From: Caldilineaceae bacterium
GTDB lineage: Bacteria; Chloroflexota; Anaerolineae; Caldilineales; Caldilineaceae
Length of the DNA stretch: 64,000 nucleotides
Direction of reading: 5' to 3'
Assembly: GCA_022842065.1 (NCBI GenBank)
Contig: JALHQH010000044.1
Coordinates: 35,718 to 99,717 of the forward strand
Positions 33,073-44,213 of the stretch are shown here, one piece after another (within the stretch, counting starts at the first letter, position 1; every line of letters starts with the position of its first letter). The position numbers and the translations under genes are program-made. Under the pieces are notes generated by a model. The model did not search any database, was not told the DNA's origin, and saw nothing but the letters and a program-made list of their open reading frames with translations.

Positions 33073-35304
33073 ATGAATTTTGGTCTGTCGCCCCATGATT
33101 TTGGTCGGGCTTTTCCCTTTCATCTGATTCTCAACACCGATCTGGAAATTATCCAGATCGGCAATGCATTGCACAAGCTCTACCCGCAGTTGGTCGGGAC
33201 ACGGTTGCAGGAGACCTTTCGCCTGCAGCGACCAGCGCTGGCCGCGAGCTTTGCCACCTTTGCGGAACAGCCGGATGCGCTTTTTCTCTTCCAATGCATC
33301 CAGCGTGGGTTACGGCTCAAAGGCCAAATGCTGGCAATGCCGGCAGCTGGGGTAATCGCCTTTCTTTGCACACCGTGGGTCACCGACCTCGCCGAGATTG
33401 CGCCATTGGGCATCTCGCTGCGCGATTTTGCTGTCCATGATCCGATCAGCGATTACCTGCTCCTGCTTCAGTCCAAGAATACTGCCCTACAAGATGTCAA
33501 GAAATTGGCCCATAAGTTGACCAACAAACAAGCAAGCTTGCGCCAGATTAATGACGAATTGCAACATGAGATCGCCGAACGAATTCGCGTTGAAGCGGCG
33601 CTTGCGCAGGCAAGAGATCAAGCGCTCGAGGGCTCGCGGCTCAAATCAGAATTTCTGGCGACGATGAGCCATGAGATTCGCACCCCGATGAATGGTATTA
33701 TCGGCATGGGTGAGCTGCTCTTAGATAGTGCATTGGACGAAGAACAGCGCGAGTATGGCAATGTCATCTATCAAGAAGCACAGACGCTGCTCACGCTGCT
33801 GAACGATATTCTCGATTTTTCGAAGATTGAAGCCGGCAAGTTATTGCTCGATCAGACCGAATTTAGCTTGGCCACAATCGTTGACAGCACGACGAGCCTC
33901 TTGCTGCCGAGAGCGGTACAAAAGGGGCTCCAATTTATAACTTACCTTGATCCTAGCCTACCCAAGCGATTGCTAGGTGATGCCCTGCGGCTGCGCCAGA
34001 TTCTCGTCAATCTGCTCAACAACGCCATCAAATTTACGGAGCAAGGCGAGGTGATCCTGGAAATCCGGCGCATAGCCGACGCACCAGATCCTTTAACAGA
34101 TCACCTGCCGCCAACGCATCAACAAGCGAACACGATTGGCGTGCAACTGGTGGTACGCGATACGGGGATTGGCATTAGTCGCGCCGCGCAGACACGCCTC
34201 TTCGAAACGTTCATGCAAGCGGATGGCTCAACAACGCGCCGCTATGGTGGCACAGGGTTGGGTTTAGCGATTACCAAACGCTTGGTTGATATGATGGGCG
34301 GCTCGATTACAGTGGAAAGCGAGCTGAACAAAGGTACGATCTTTACGGTTTTTCTGCGTTTGCCTGGTTACGCCGATGAAGTAACCACCGTCGCCACGTA
34401 TGGACAGCCGATCGACATTTTCAGCACTGACGCGCTTTGGCCCAATTTTCGTGTGTTGTTAGTCGCGGGTGATCAACGCGCCTTAGACGAATTGCTACAT
34501 GCGCTCTCAAAATGGCATATCCGTGCCGAAATCCTGGCGCTGCCGCATCTCACCAATGTAACGTTGTTCTACCATTTACATCGGTTGTTGGATGCAGGCG
34601 CGATGAGTGCAGGGGCAGATTACACAACGCTTATTCTACACAGTGCATCCACCCAGATCGAGCCGTTGACATTTGCGCGCTCACTACGCATGGATCCGCG
34701 CTGCGCCGGCTTACAATTGCTCCTGGTTTCTACACCTAGAGAGCAGACGAACGAACGCGCGGCAATCGCTGCTGGTTTTGATTGTGTGCTGCCAACACCA
34801 GTCCAGCAGGCAACTCTCTACCACCACCTCTCGGATCTCTTTAGCCGGCACCACGAGCGCAGTAGTACGGCCCTTGCACAAAGTCACATCTCTGGCGTGA
34901 GCCCAGCCCAGCCACCCCTAATCCTGCTGGTGGAAGATCATGAAAATAACCAGCGGGTGGCATTGGCGCGGCTGCGGCGGCTGGGTTATGGCGCGCATGT
35001 GGTCGGCAATGGGCTGGAAGCGCTCAATGCGATACGAGAAGCGGCCGATCTCTATGCCTTGATCCTAATGGATTGGCAGATGCCGGTCATGGATGGGATC
35101 GAGGCGACACACGCAATTCGCACGCTGGAGAACAGGACTGGTCAGCATATCCCAATTATCGGCATGACAGCCAATGCAATGAAAGGTGATCAGGAAAAAT
35201 GTCTGGCGGCGGGCATGGATGATTATCTCAGCAAGCCAGTCAGCCTGCCGGATCTGCGCCGAATTTTAGCGCTGTGGCTCCATGCACCTGTGCCTGTCCA
35301 TTAA
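33073..35304 (+). CDS. HNOBA-domain hybrid histidine kinase
   Basis: 743 aa. Residues 1-170 are a heme-NO-binding-associated (HNOBA) domain ([30 protein letters not shown], then a coiled helix), the module that docks with H-NOX in guanylate cyclases and kinases. HisKA follows with H200 (SHEIRTPMN), then HATPase with [22 protein letters not shown] and [15 protein letters not shown] middle receiver-like segment at about 465-590 ([19 protein letters not shown]) lacks the acidic pocket. The terminal receiver is intact ([28 protein letters not shown]). It begins 11 bp after the H-NOX gene. Confidence 0.9.
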   Translation: MNFGLSPHDFGRAFPFHLILNTDLEIIQIGNALHKLYPQLVGTRLQETFRLQRPALAASFATFAEQPDALFLFQCIQRGLRLKGQMLAMPAAGVIAFLCTPWVTDLAEIAPLGISLRDFAVHDPISDYLLLLQSKNTALQDVKKLAHKLTNKQASLRQINDELQHEIAERIRVEAALAQARDQALEGSRLKSEFLATMSHEIRTPMNGIIGMGELLLDSALDEEQREYGNVIYQEAQTLLTLLNDILDFSKIEAGKLLLDQTEFSLATIVDSTTSLLLPRAVQKGLQFITYLDPSLPKRLLGDALRLRQILVNLLNNAIKFTEQGEVILEIRRIADAPDPLTDHLPPTHQQANTIGVQLVVRDTGIGISRAAQTRLFETFMQADGSTTRRYGGTGLGLAITKRLVDMMGGSITVESELNKGTIFTVFLRLPGYADEVTTVATYGQPIDIFSTDALWPNFRVLLVAGDQRALDELLHALSKWHIRAEILALPHLTNVTLFYHLHRLLDAGAMSAGADYTTLILHSASTQIEPLTFARSLRMDPRCAGLQLLLVSTPREQTNERAAIAAGFDCVLPTPVQQATLYHHLSDLFSRHHERSSTALAQSHISGVSPAQPPLILLVEDHENNQRVALARLRRLGYGAHVVGNGLEALNAIREAADLYALILMDWQMPVMDGIEATHAIRTLENRTGQHIPIIGMTANAMKGDQEKCLAAGMDDYLSKPVSLPDLRRILALWLHAPVPVH

Positions 35305-35335
35305 ATTAACCGTTGTTTGTGAAAGGAAATCACGC

Positions 35336-36691
35336 ATGATCGAGGCGCAGAAAAACGATGGCATTGCGATCACCGCCGCCCGCCCCTTCCAACGCCTGTT
35401 GCAACCACTCCTACAACGGCTAGGCGGCAGTGGACTTTTAACCGGTACCGCCCTTTTTTTTGTCAGTACAACGATTGTGAATGGCGGCAATTATCTCTTT
35501 AATCTGATTCTGGGGCGCTGGCTTGGCCCAGCCGTCTTTGCTGATGTCAGCATTATTATCACGCTCTTTCTCTTTCTAACCTTTATCACCGCCGGCTTTC
35601 AGCAGACCGCGGCCAAATTTGCCGCCATCTACAGCGCCCAAGGTGATGCGGGGCAACTTGTGGCCCTGCGCCGCTGGCTCAACCGCCGCTCCTGGGTGAT
35701 CGGTCTGCTCTGTTGGCTGTTGATGGGGGCGGGCGCCCTCTTCTGGCAGGATTTCTTTCACACTCAGTCACCTTGGATCTTTGTGATCTTTGCTTTTGGG
35801 TTGCCGGTCTATTTTGTGCAGGGGATTGATCGTGGCCTCTTGCAGGGCCAAACCCGCTTTGGCATCCTCGCGATCACCTACCAGGTGGAGATGTGGGTGC
35901 GGTTGCTGGTTGGCCTGTTGCTGGTTGCCTTGGGCTGGGGGGCCGGTGGCGCAGTCTGGGGGCTGACCTTATCGCTGGTCGCCACCTGGTGGGTCTCCAA
36001 CTGGGCCTTACGCACGCGCCGAGCGACGGCGCAGCCGCACGCCACAACCCAAGGTAAAATCACCCTCTCGGCGCCACAACGGCAGGCGATCCTCAACTTT
36101 GCCTTGCCGGTCTTGATGGCGGAAACCAGCCTGATTCTGATCAACAACAGCGATGTGCTGATTGTGAAACGCTTTTTTGACAGCGTCAGCGCTGGTCAAT
36201 ATGCTGCCCTGGCACTAATTGGCCGCATTGTCTTCTTTGCTACCTGGTCAGTCGTGATCACCATGTTCCCACTGGTGGCGCAACGGCAGCAGCGTGGCGA
36301 GCCTCATCGCCAACTACTATGGACTGGTTTAGGGATGGTACTAGGGGTCTCGGTGGTGATTATTGCGATTACTGCGCTTTTCCCCGGCCCGATTGTGCAG
36401 ATCCTCTTTGGTGCCGAATATTTGGGCATCGCCGATCTGCTCTGGCGCTATGCCATTGCCACGGCACTCTTTGCGCTGGCGAACGTGTTGATCAACTATC
36501 GACTGGCCCTGGGCAACCGGGCCGGGACCATCTTTGCCCTGGCCGCCGGCATTTTGCAGGTGGTGACTTTACTCTTTTTTCACGCCACGCTCACGCAGAT
36601 CGTGACGATCCAGATCATGTTGATGGCGGGCTTATTGTTATTGCTCTTGACCTGGGAACTGGTCGAACAGCGCAAGGAACAAGCTTCATGA
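35336..36691 (+). CDS. Polysaccharide flippase (Wzx/MVF-type membrane protein)
   Basis: About 451 aa with 12-14 predicted hydrophobic segments and the N-terminal LFFVSTTIVNGGNYLFNLILG characteristic of O-antigen/teichoic acid exporters. GRWLGPAVFADVSIIITL and a central FALPVLMAETSLILINNSDV match the two MOP-type halves. It should move a lipid-linked oligosaccharide across the membrane. AAAGGAA 7 bp before the ATG at 35336 fixes the start. It is placed between two sensor kinases and co-oriented with them, arguing that signalling and export are one unit. Confidence 0.88.
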   Translation: MIEAQKNDGIAITAARPFQRLLQPLLQRLGGSGLLTGTALFFVSTTIVNGGNYLFNLILGRWLGPAVFADVSIIITLFLFLTFITAGFQQTAAKFAAIYSAQGDAGQLVALRRWLNRRSWVIGLLCWLLMGAGALFWQDFFHTQSPWIFVIFAFGLPVYFVQGIDRGLLQGQTRFGILAITYQVEMWVRLLVGLLLVALGWGAGGAVWGLTLSLVATWWVSNWALRTRRATAQPHATTQGKITLSAPQRQAILNFALPVLMAETSLILINNSDVLIVKRFFDSVSAGQYAALALIGRIVFFATWSVVITMFPLVAQRQQRGEPHRQLLWTGLGMVLGVSVVIIAITALFPGPIVQILFGAEYLGIADLLWRYAIATALFALANVLINYRLALGNRAGTIFALAAGILQVVTLLFFHATLTQIVTIQIMLMAGLLLLLLTWELVEQRKEQAS

Positions 36692-36850
36692 AGGTCTGCG
36701 GCTTGCCATATCTCTAAAGCAATGTCACCAACGGCGCATTAGGGTTAGCATTTTATGTCCTTGCGCATAAACTCGCGTACCAGCTACCGCCCAATTATTA
36801 CATCTATACAGTATACAAATCATTACAAACCAGCAACCCAGGAGCCCCCG

Positions 36851-37396
36851 ATGAAAGGCATGATCTTTACCGAATTTCTCGAAATGGTGGAAGAGCAGTT
36901 TTCACTTGATATGGTTGATGAGATCATTACCGCGGCCAACTTGCCCAATGGCGGCGCCTATACTGCCGTCGGTACCTATCCACACAGTGAAATGGTACAG
37001 TTGGTCGTTAGCTTGAGCGCAAAGAGTACCATTCCCGTCCCCGCGCTATTGAGTGCCTTTGGCGAACGGCTCTTTGCCCGCTTTGCGGTGCGGTACGCGG
37101 ATCTGTTAACAAAAGCAAACAGCAGTTTCACCTTCCTCGAGCAGTTGGAATCCTATGTCCACACCGAAGTCAAAAAGCTCTATCCCGAAGCCGAGTTGCC
37201 ACGCTTTGAATGTTCGCGGATATGTGATGGGCGGATGCAGATGCTCTACACCTCCAAACGCTCGATGGCGGATCTGGCGCATGGCTTGATGATCGGCTGC
37301 TTTCAACATTTTCGCGAGCAGGTACAGATCGAACGTGAGGATCTTTCCACTGGGCAAGGCACGATCGTGCGCTTTGTCTTAACTGCCGCCCCCTAG
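36851..37396 (+). CDS. H-NOX heme-based gas sensor 2
   Basis: 181 aa, the usual bacterial H-NOX size. The opening is [20 protein letters not shown], then TYPHSEM. The proximal ligand is H104 (LESYVHTEV), followed by KLYPEAELP, and Y133-x-S135-x-R137 is MLYTSKRSM. The key residues have the same numbers as in the first H-NOX, although the sequences are otherwise dissimilar. AGGAG before the ATG at 36851 sets the start. It is paired with the next hybrid kinase. Confidence 0.9.
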   Translation: MKGMIFTEFLEMVEEQFSLDMVDEIITAANLPNGGAYTAVGTYPHSEMVQLVVSLSAKSTIPVPALLSAFGERLFARFAVRYADLLTKANSSFTFLEQLESYVHTEVKKLYPEAELPRFECSRICDGRMQMLYTSKRSMADLAHGLMIGCFQHFREQVQIEREDLSTGQGTIVRFVLTAAP

Positions 37397-37415
37397 GCTG
37401 AGGAGCAAACCTTTT

Positions 37416-39341
37416 ATGGAAGAAGTTGCTATCCTCAAGCGGCAATTGGAGCGCGATCGTAATGCCCGTAAAGCCGCAGAAGTACTGTTAGAGGAGAAAA
37501 GTCTCCAACTTTACCAAGCGAATGTCGAACTGCGTGAACTGGCCACGCAGCTTGAAGCGCGAGTGCAGCAGCGCACCGTTGAACTGCAAACCACGAACAC
37601 CCAGTTACAACGCGAGATTGCCGAACGCCGCACAATTGAACAAGCATTGGAACACGCACGCGATCAGGCGCTTCAAGCCTCGCGCCTGAAATCTGAATTT
37701 CTGGCGACGATGAGCCATGAAATTCGGACCCCAATGAATGGCATCGCGGGGATGACCGAACTATTACTCGCCACCCCATTGGATGAAGAACAACGCGAGT
37801 ATGCCACCGTTGCCTATGAAGAGAGTGGCAAACTGTTGGAGATTATCAACAGTATTCTCGATTTTTCCAAAATTGAGGCCGGCAAACTCATTCTGGAAAC
37901 TGCTCCCTTTACGCCACAAGCGGAAGTTGGCAGTGTTGTGCGCCTACTGACGCCGAATGCCGAAAACAAGGGCATTGTGCTGCTCAATTATGTCGCGCCT
38001 GATGTGCCGGCAACGCTAATTGGCGATGCCGTGCGCTTACGCCAGATTCTGATTAATCTGGTCAGCAATGGCATTAAATTCACCCACAGTGGGGAAGTTG
38101 CCCTGATCATCACGCGTAGCCAGCAATACTTTGCCCCGCCACACTTGGCGGTCGGCACTGGTCATTCGCGTAAAACCGTCAGTTTACAGCTTGTGGTGCG
38201 TGATACTGGGATCGGGATGAGCGCTGAGACCCTTAAAGATCTCTTCAATCCATTTACCCAAGCGGATAGCTCGACAACCCGGCGCTATGGTGGCACTGGC
38301 TTGGGATTGGCAATTACCAAGCGGCTGGTCGAGTTGATGGGCGGCCGGCTAGAGGTGGAAAGTGAAATGGGGCGCGGTTCACGCTTTACCGTCCAGATTC
38401 CCTTCCGTCTGCCCGAGCTCGCGTCGGTCAGCGCGCCCCCAGCGCACTTAAATGCGCTGGGAAGCAGTTTGGTCATTACCGATAGCGCGGTGCTCTGTCA
38501 CCAAGTGCAAAGTTATCTTACCACCTGGCTCAACCAGATTGACGTCGCCCCTTCCCAGTTGGCAAGCAATGCCGCCTTGTTAGGCCACCTGCACCACGCG
38601 CATCGCCAAGGTAATGCATATCGTAGTCTGATTATTGATGAGCAACATCGCGCACTGGAGCCACTAACCCTTGCCCGTTCGGTGCGAGCTGACCCAACTC
38701 TGGCCTCACTCTACTTGTTGCTGCTGACCACTAACCATGCGCAAGGACTAGAACAACAGTGGCTGGGCGCCGGCTTTAATGCGATCATCCATCAACCGCT
38801 GACCCAATCTGCGCTTTACGAACAGTTGATTCAACCGTTGATCCGATGGACCAGCACCGCTGTTCCTGATGCGGAGTGGAGTGATGATGGGGTGACTGCT
38901 GATCCCCTTGCCGACGAATCACCTGAGCCTACCGTGCCGGCCAACCTGATCCTGGTGGTAGAGGATTATGTCAACAACCAACGGGTGGTGATCGCCCATC
39001 TCAAAAAAATGGGTTATGCCGCACACATTGTGGAAAATGGACACGAGGCGGTTGAGGCCTTTCGTAACAGCGCAGCGCTTTACCAACTTGTGTTGATGGA
39101 TTGGCAGATGCCAGTGATGGATGGGCTAGAAGCCACGCGCCAGATCCGGCAGGTCGAAGCCCCATCCGGCCGCCATGTGCCGATTATTGCCATGACCGCG
39201 AATGCTATTACGGGAGATCGCGAACGCTGCCTGGCGGCCGGCATGGATGATTATCTGAGTAAACCGGTTAAACGGGATGAGCTCAAACAAATTTTGAGCC
39301 GCTGGCTACCGGAAACGCTGGCCGCCCCGATTTTGGCATAA
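37416..39341 (+). CDS. Hybrid histidine kinase with coiled-coil N-terminus (partner of H-NOX 2)
   Basis: 641 aa. Residues 1-85 are a heptad-rich coiled coil ([24 protein letters not shown]) instead of an HNOBA domain. HisKA has H101 ([10 protein letters not shown]), then HATPase ([36 protein letters not shown]). A degenerate receiver-like segment (about 345-470) precedes an intact receiver ([29 protein letters not shown]). It is a clear paralogue of the HNOBA kinase from HisKA onward, so one arose by duplication and exchanged its sensor end. GAGGAG precedes the ATG, and the gene starts 20 bp after the H-NOX stop. Confidence 0.88.
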   Translation: MEEVAILKRQLERDRNARKAAEVLLEEKSLQLYQANVELRELATQLEARVQQRTVELQTTNTQLQREIAERRTIEQALEHARDQALQASRLKSEFLATMSHEIRTPMNGIAGMTELLLATPLDEEQREYATVAYEESGKLLEIINSILDFSKIEAGKLILETAPFTPQAEVGSVVRLLTPNAENKGIVLLNYVAPDVPATLIGDAVRLRQILINLVSNGIKFTHSGEVALIITRSQQYFAPPHLAVGTGHSRKTVSLQLVVRDTGIGMSAETLKDLFNPFTQADSSTTRRYGGTGLGLAITKRLVELMGGRLEVESEMGRGSRFTVQIPFRLPELASVSAPPAHLNALGSSLVITDSAVLCHQVQSYLTTWLNQIDVAPSQLASNAALLGHLHHAHRQGNAYRSLIIDEQHRALEPLTLARSVRADPTLASLYLLLLTTNHAQGLEQQWLGAGFNAIIHQPLTQSALYEQLIQPLIRWTSTAVPDAEWSDDGVTADPLADESPEPTVPANLILVVEDYVNNQRVVIAHLKKMGYAAHIVENGHEAVEAFRNSAALYQLVLMDWQMPVMDGLEATRQIRQVEAPSGRHVPIIAMTANAITGDRERCLAAGMDDYLSKPVKRDELKQILSRWLPETLAAPILA

Positions 39342-39357
39342 AGTAGAGGAATTGACG

Positions 39358-41178
39358 ATGACAACTTTGCGCACTGCGCTGCGTACGTTGGACTGGCGCC
39401 AACCCAGCCAGCAATTTCGCCTGTTTGTGGCCGCTCTCTTGCTGACGATTTTGATCATAGGCGGGAGCCTGGCCCTGCGCGTGCTGCTGCCGGTCGCGCC
39501 AACCCAACTGGTCGCCGGCCAACTGCTGGCTTGGGATATTGCCGAAACGATCCGGCGCTCGCCCGGTGTGCAACTCACTTCGGGTGCCTATCTGCCTGGT
39601 GATACGTTGTTACTTTACAGTCGGCTGGATGAGCCGGATCGTGCCCGCGTGCGCGGCTGGGCTTTATTACAGCTTGAACCATTTCGCACGCGATTGGCAA
39701 CGATGGCAAAAGGGGAAACGATCAAGTGGGTGATCGATTTTGGCCCGGCACCGGCTGCGCAGGAGGTGTTGATCGCCCCGCTCAACCGAGCCGCCGAGGC
39801 GACCCTCTACCGTTATGTCAGCGCCGCCCCGGCGCAACTGTCAGGGGCTACCGCAGCGGTGGCTGATTCGGCTGCCCCTGCTGTCCCTGCTGCGCTTGCC
39901 GGTGCCACCACCACTGTCGCGACCACGACCGCAGCGAGTAGCAGCACCAGCGCGGTTGTGCCGGCTCCAACCACGGTCCCAGCCGTTGCTGCGAATGCCG
40001 TGCCGGCCCCAGTCGTTAACAATGGGCCAACCGAGCCGCTAACCCTCAATCCGATTGACTTTGGCGATCCCGTGGTGGGTGCCCAAGCGTGGCGGCCCCT
40101 TTCCGGCGACTGGGTTGTCAAGGATGGAATCTATCGCCAACAGCGCACCGATGGCTATGACTATATCACGATGCTCAATCTTGCCCCGCAAACCGATTAC
40201 AGTATGGCGGCGCAACTGCGGTTGGTGGGCGGCCTCATGGGGGGTGGTTTTATCTATAACGCACCACGCGCCGGCAGCCGCATGGGCGCGCAGGTTGTTG
40301 ATCTGGATAAGCAAGGCAGTTTCCTGCGCTGGGGGCGCTTTGATGAACAAGGCAACTATATCTATGTTGGGGGCAGCAAAGTTGAGCCACCAATCAATGA
40401 TGGCGGTTGGCATACTCTTGCGCTGCTTACCCATGGGGATAAGAGCACGGTTGCGCTAGATGGGCGGCTGATGGGGCAGATCACCAACCGCAGTACAACC
40501 GGTTACCTTGGCTTGACCACCTCGCAGGCGAGTGTTGACTTTGACGATGTGACGGTAACGACCCTGTCCGCAACCGCAGCGAGCGCAGCCATTGTCGCCA
40601 GCGCACCGGCGATCACCACTACCGTGATGCAGACAGCAATGACGCCGTTGACCCAAAGCGCAGCCCTGCGTGACGACTTTGCCAATGGCAATCTCAACAA
40701 CTGGCGCGTGCTCAATGGCACCTGGCAATTTGTGGATGAGAGCTATCAACAGTTGAGTGTCGCCGGCACTGATCTGGGCAGCATCTCCACCTTTCAAGGC
40801 GCGACCTATACAGTGACCGTGCGTTTGCGCCAGCTTGATGGCAACATGGGTGGGGGCCTCTATTTCAACATGGCCCAGCGCGATGGCAAAATGCGCAGCC
40901 AACTGATCAACTATACCCGTGGCGGCGATGCGTTACAGTGGGGCCATTTTGATGAAGGCGGCAACTTTGTCTTTGAAGATTTGGTAACGGTTGCCAATGG
41001 CGCGGATGGCGAATGGCACACCCTAACGGTCGCGGTTGCGCGTGGCAAGGCCAACTTTACCCTGGATGGTGCGCTTGTGGCGCAAGCGGTCCCGCTCACC
41101 TTTCCCAGTGGCTATGTTGGCTTACTCGTCAGCAACAGCAAAGTTGCCTTTGATGACTTTACCATTGTCACGCCCTAG
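39358..41178 (+). CDS. Membrane-anchored protein with two LamG/DUF1080-like jelly-roll domains, 1
   Basis: 606 aa: a short cytoplasmic tail, a transmembrane helix (FVAALLLTILIIGGSLALRV), a domain of about 110 aa, then an Ala/Thr/Pro-rich linker. Two homologous beta-sandwich domains follow, with GGGFIYNAPRAGSRM and LRWGRFDEQGNYIYVG in one and GGGLYFNMAQRDGKM and LQWGHFDEGGNFVFED in the other. Both end SGYVGLxxS-x-FDDxTV, as in concanavalin A-like glycan-binding domains. No catalytic residues are obvious. The same domain occurs in the protein at 44214, on the other side of the YfhO-like gene, so the pair likely holds or guides the polymer outside the membrane. Confidence 0.78.
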   Translation: MTTLRTALRTLDWRQPSQQFRLFVAALLLTILIIGGSLALRVLLPVAPTQLVAGQLLAWDIAETIRRSPGVQLTSGAYLPGDTLLLYSRLDEPDRARVRGWALLQLEPFRTRLATMAKGETIKWVIDFGPAPAAQEVLIAPLNRAAEATLYRYVSAAPAQLSGATAAVADSAAPAVPAALAGATTTVATTTAASSSTSAVVPAPTTVPAVAANAVPAPVVNNGPTEPLTLNPIDFGDPVVGAQAWRPLSGDWVVKDGIYRQQRTDGYDYITMLNLAPQTDYSMAAQLRLVGGLMGGGFIYNAPRAGSRMGAQVVDLDKQGSFLRWGRFDEQGNYIYVGGSKVEPPINDGGWHTLALLTHGDKSTVALDGRLMGQITNRSTTGYLGLTTSQASVDFDDVTVTTLSATAASAAIVASAPAITTTVMQTAMTPLTQSAALRDDFANGNLNNWRVLNGTWQFVDESYQQLSVAGTDLGSISTFQGATYTVTVRLRQLDGNMGGGLYFNMAQRDGKMRSQLINYTRGGDALQWGHFDEGGNFVFEDLVTVANGADGEWHTLTVAVARGKANFTLDGALVAQAVPLTFPSGYVGLLVSNSKVAFDDFTIVTP

Positions 41179-41201
41179 CGCTGGCGCAAAGATAAGGTTC
41201 T

Positions 41202-44183
41202 ATGAAATCACAACGTTTACAAACGCTGATGTGTGATCTTGTGCCATGGCAACGCATGCGCGCCCATGGTCCCGATCTAATGGCCGTTTTGCTCTTAATT
41301 TGTCTACCACCGCTGGTCTTTTGGCAAGTGTGGACCCCCAATCCCAGTGACCGCGTGATGTTTGGGGGGGATATCCTGATGGGGGCCTACCCCTCGCGTG
41401 TCTTTGTCCACCGGCTGTTTGAGTTGGGGACCATGCCGTTGTGGAACCCCTATCAACTTGGGGGGATGCCGCTCTTGGGTGATGTCCAGGTCGCGCCCTT
41501 TTATGGGCCGAATCTGCTTTTTGATCTGCTCTATCGCGGTCGCGATCTGCCCTATATTGCCTTTGAACTGTTAGTGGTTGCCCATTATGCATTGGGCGCG
41601 CTCTTCCTCTTTGCCTATCTGCGCCGGCTTGATGTCCGGGTGGCCGCCGCGCTGGTAGGGGCGATTGGCTTTGAATTTAACGGTTTTTTTGTCGGCCATC
41701 GCGGCCACTACAATATGTTGGCGGTCGCGGTCTGGTTGCCTGGCGTGCTCTGGTTGTTGGATTGCGCCTGGTTTGCCAAGAGCCCGCGCCGCGCCGTCGC
41801 CTGGGCGGTGGCGGCTGGGTTGGCGTTGAGCCAAATGGCCATGGCCGGCCATCCACAGGCTACCCTCTACTGTGCCTTGACCGTAATCGCGTACTTTCTC
41901 TATCGCTGGATTGGCCAACTGCGCCAGGGCCAAGCCGTTGATTGGATCAGCCGCCTGCGCATGCCCCTGCTCTTTGGGTTGGCCGGCACGATTGCGGTCG
42001 GTCTGGCCGCGATTGCCCTGTTGCCGGCAATTGAACTGCTGGATCGCTCGCTGCGCAACAGCCCCACCTATAGTTTTGTCGCCCAATTCTCCCTGTTACC
42101 GCGCAACCTGATTGGGCTCTTAATGCCCGAATTCCTGGGCTGGAGCGGCACCGAATTTCGGATCTATGCCGGCATCTTAACCCTAGTCCTGGCGGTTGTC
42201 GCCTGGATTGTCCCGAACCAAGCGCGACCGGAACGGCTCTTCTGGGGAATCGCTGTACTGGTGGCGTTGATGACGGCATTGGGTGGGTTTACCATCTTGC
42301 ATGGGCTGGTCTATCGTTTTGTCCCCGGCTTTACCTCGATCCGGGTCAGTACACGCGCCTTTTTCATTGCCAACCTCTCGCTCTCGATTCTGGCGGCCTT
42401 TGGCGTGGAAAGTTTACTCAACACGCTGGCGACCAAAGAATTACGCCGGTTGCAAACATTAGTACGGGGGGCGGGCGCGCTGCTTGCCGTTGTGCTATTG
42501 CTGGGGACCGGGCTCTATGTCTTTTTGCTGCGCAGCTATCAACCGGTTGGGGAAGATTTCTTCTTCGCCGAAAACTTGTTCAATCGGCGCCCGGCCAGTG
42601 AGCCTTTTGAACTCATGACCCAGACCGCCAATGCTTATTTGATCTTTGTCCTCTTGTTGGGGGCGGCCACTGCCTTACTCTGGGCGCGTGCCAACGATCG
42701 GTTGCGTGGGGGGGCGTTAGCGGCGGCCGCCGCGCTGCTCATGTTTCTGGATGTGGCCACCTTTGCGCCTTACCATGATACGATGAAAGCGGACCCAGAA
42801 ACGGCGCGCTTCGCGATCCAGAACTATGGCACCACCCTGCTTGATGCCCGCTGGCAGATCGAAGATCAGAACCAGTTGATCGGCAAACTGAGTCAACTGC
42901 CCGACGGGCTGCGCATTGACAACAAGGCAGAGATCTTGCCGGACAACTACAGCGCGGTCTATCAGACGCCCTTTGCCACCGGCTACAACATCCTGGATCT
43001 CCAGGAACGTTTTCAGTTACTGACCCAGTGGCCAAAGCTTACCCCCGCCCTGCACCATGATCTGCTCAACGTCGGCTATGTGCTCACCGCGCCGGATGCG
43101 GAAGAGGCCCCCGAACCCACGGCAAAATTGGTATTGGCCAATAGCCAGGGCAAACTGTGGGCGCGCGTGCCGCAGCCCAGTTATGCCCAGTTTAGCACGG
43201 CCATCCGGCCCGCGGTCACCTCCATTACAATCAATGGGCTGCTGAATGCGACCCAATCGCTTGACGCACAGCCAACCATCAGCATGGCGGATGCGCAGTT
43301 ACCGTCAACCCTAAAAGCGCTGTGGCCGGAGGCTGTTGATCCGGCGCTCTATCAGATCGGCACCACCAACACCCGTAGTCCGGTGGACATTAGTGTCCTC
43401 GCTGGTGGGCCAGTGAAATATAGTGCCGTGATCGTTGACGGTGTCACTGTCACCCCAGAACAGCGGGGCATTGTCGTCGCGCTGATTAACGCGCAAAGTG
43501 GTGCGGTGCTCAATGCCGGTGCCTTTGATACCTATCTCGCTGAAAATCAAAGCAACCGCCTGGCGACCTTGATTAACGCTGCCCCGGTGGGTACGATTGT
43601 CGCCCTGGCCACCTATGACGAAGGCATTGCCAAGCTCAACGCGGCCACACGCAGCGCTTTTGCCAGCATCGGTGCCAACCTTGAGCTGACTGGCCAAGTG
43701 GGCGCGGCCTATGCCCTGATTGGCGTTAAGGGGAGTGCGCCGGGCACTGCGCTCGAAAAGTTAGCCAAAGCCGAGGCGGTGCTGCTCGACATCGGCGTTG
43801 GTGCCCTCGCCGCGCAGCCTGATCTACGGTTCAGCAGCAACCTCTTGCTCTATCAGCCGGATCAGATCCGTTTGGTCGTTCAGAATAACGTGCGCGGGCT
43901 GCTCACGATCAGTGAAGCGATCTACCCCGGTTGGCAAGCCTATGTTAATGGCGTCCCCACCCCGATTTTGCGGGCCAATGGCATCCAACGCGCGATCATC
44001 CTACCGCCCATGCCGGAGGGTCAACCACATGAGGTTACTTTTGTTTTTCAGCCGCTTAGTGTACGGGTCGGCGGGGCGATCTGCCTCTTCACCTTGACGA
44101 TGGTCGGTATGTTACTGCTGGCCCTAGCTGTTTCTACGCTTAGCCCGTTGGTGAGTCCTCGCCCAGCGCTTGGGGCGGTTTAG
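41202..44183 (+). CDS. YfhO-like GT-C membrane protein
   Basis: 993 aa. About 12 hydrophobic segments lie in the first 530 residues. The first outer loop has GGDILMGAYPSRVFVHRLFE, then GTMPLWNPYQLGGMPLLGD, the conserved acidic and W-N-P segments of the YfhO family, and AGHPQATLY later. The C-terminal 450 residues are mostly extracytoplasmic with EAIYPGWQAYVNGVPTPIL near the end and a final TM pair. YfhO proteins are GT-C-type transferases that use undecaprenyl-phosphate sugars to decorate polymers, so the GT2 protein at 27147 is a good donor-maker. The start has AAGG just upstream. Confidence 0.85.
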   Translation: MKSQRLQTLMCDLVPWQRMRAHGPDLMAVLLLICLPPLVFWQVWTPNPSDRVMFGGDILMGAYPSRVFVHRLFELGTMPLWNPYQLGGMPLLGDVQVAPFYGPNLLFDLLYRGRDLPYIAFELLVVAHYALGALFLFAYLRRLDVRVAAALVGAIGFEFNGFFVGHRGHYNMLAVAVWLPGVLWLLDCAWFAKSPRRAVAWAVAAGLALSQMAMAGHPQATLYCALTVIAYFLYRWIGQLRQGQAVDWISRLRMPLLFGLAGTIAVGLAAIALLPAIELLDRSLRNSPTYSFVAQFSLLPRNLIGLLMPEFLGWSGTEFRIYAGILTLVLAVVAWIVPNQARPERLFWGIAVLVALMTALGGFTILHGLVYRFVPGFTSIRVSTRAFFIANLSLSILAAFGVESLLNTLATKELRRLQTLVRGAGALLAVVLLLGTGLYVFLLRSYQPVGEDFFFAENLFNRRPASEPFELMTQTANAYLIFVLLLGAATALLWARANDRLRGGALAAAAALLMFLDVATFAPYHDTMKADPETARFAIQNYGTTLLDARWQIEDQNQLIGKLSQLPDGLRIDNKAEILPDNYSAVYQTPFATGYNILDLQERFQLLTQWPKLTPALHHDLLNVGYVLTAPDAEEAPEPTAKLVLANSQGKLWARVPQPSYAQFSTAIRPAVTSITINGLLNATQSLDAQPTISMADAQLPSTLKALWPEAVDPALYQIGTTNTRSPVDISVLAGGPVKYSAVIVDGVTVTPEQRGIVVALINAQSGAVLNAGAFDTYLAENQSNRLATLINAAPVGTIVALATYDEGIAKLNAATRSAFASIGANLELTGQVGAAYALIGVKGSAPGTALEKLAKAEAVLLDIGVGALAAQPDLRFSSNLLLYQPDQIRLVVQNNVRGLLTISEAIYPGWQAYVNGVPTPILRANGIQRAIILPPMPEGQPHEVTFVFQPLSVRVGGAICLFTLTMVGMLLLALAVSTLSPLVSPRPALGAV

Positions 44184-44213
44184 GCCGGGCATAACTCTGC
44201 GGATCGGAAAAGT

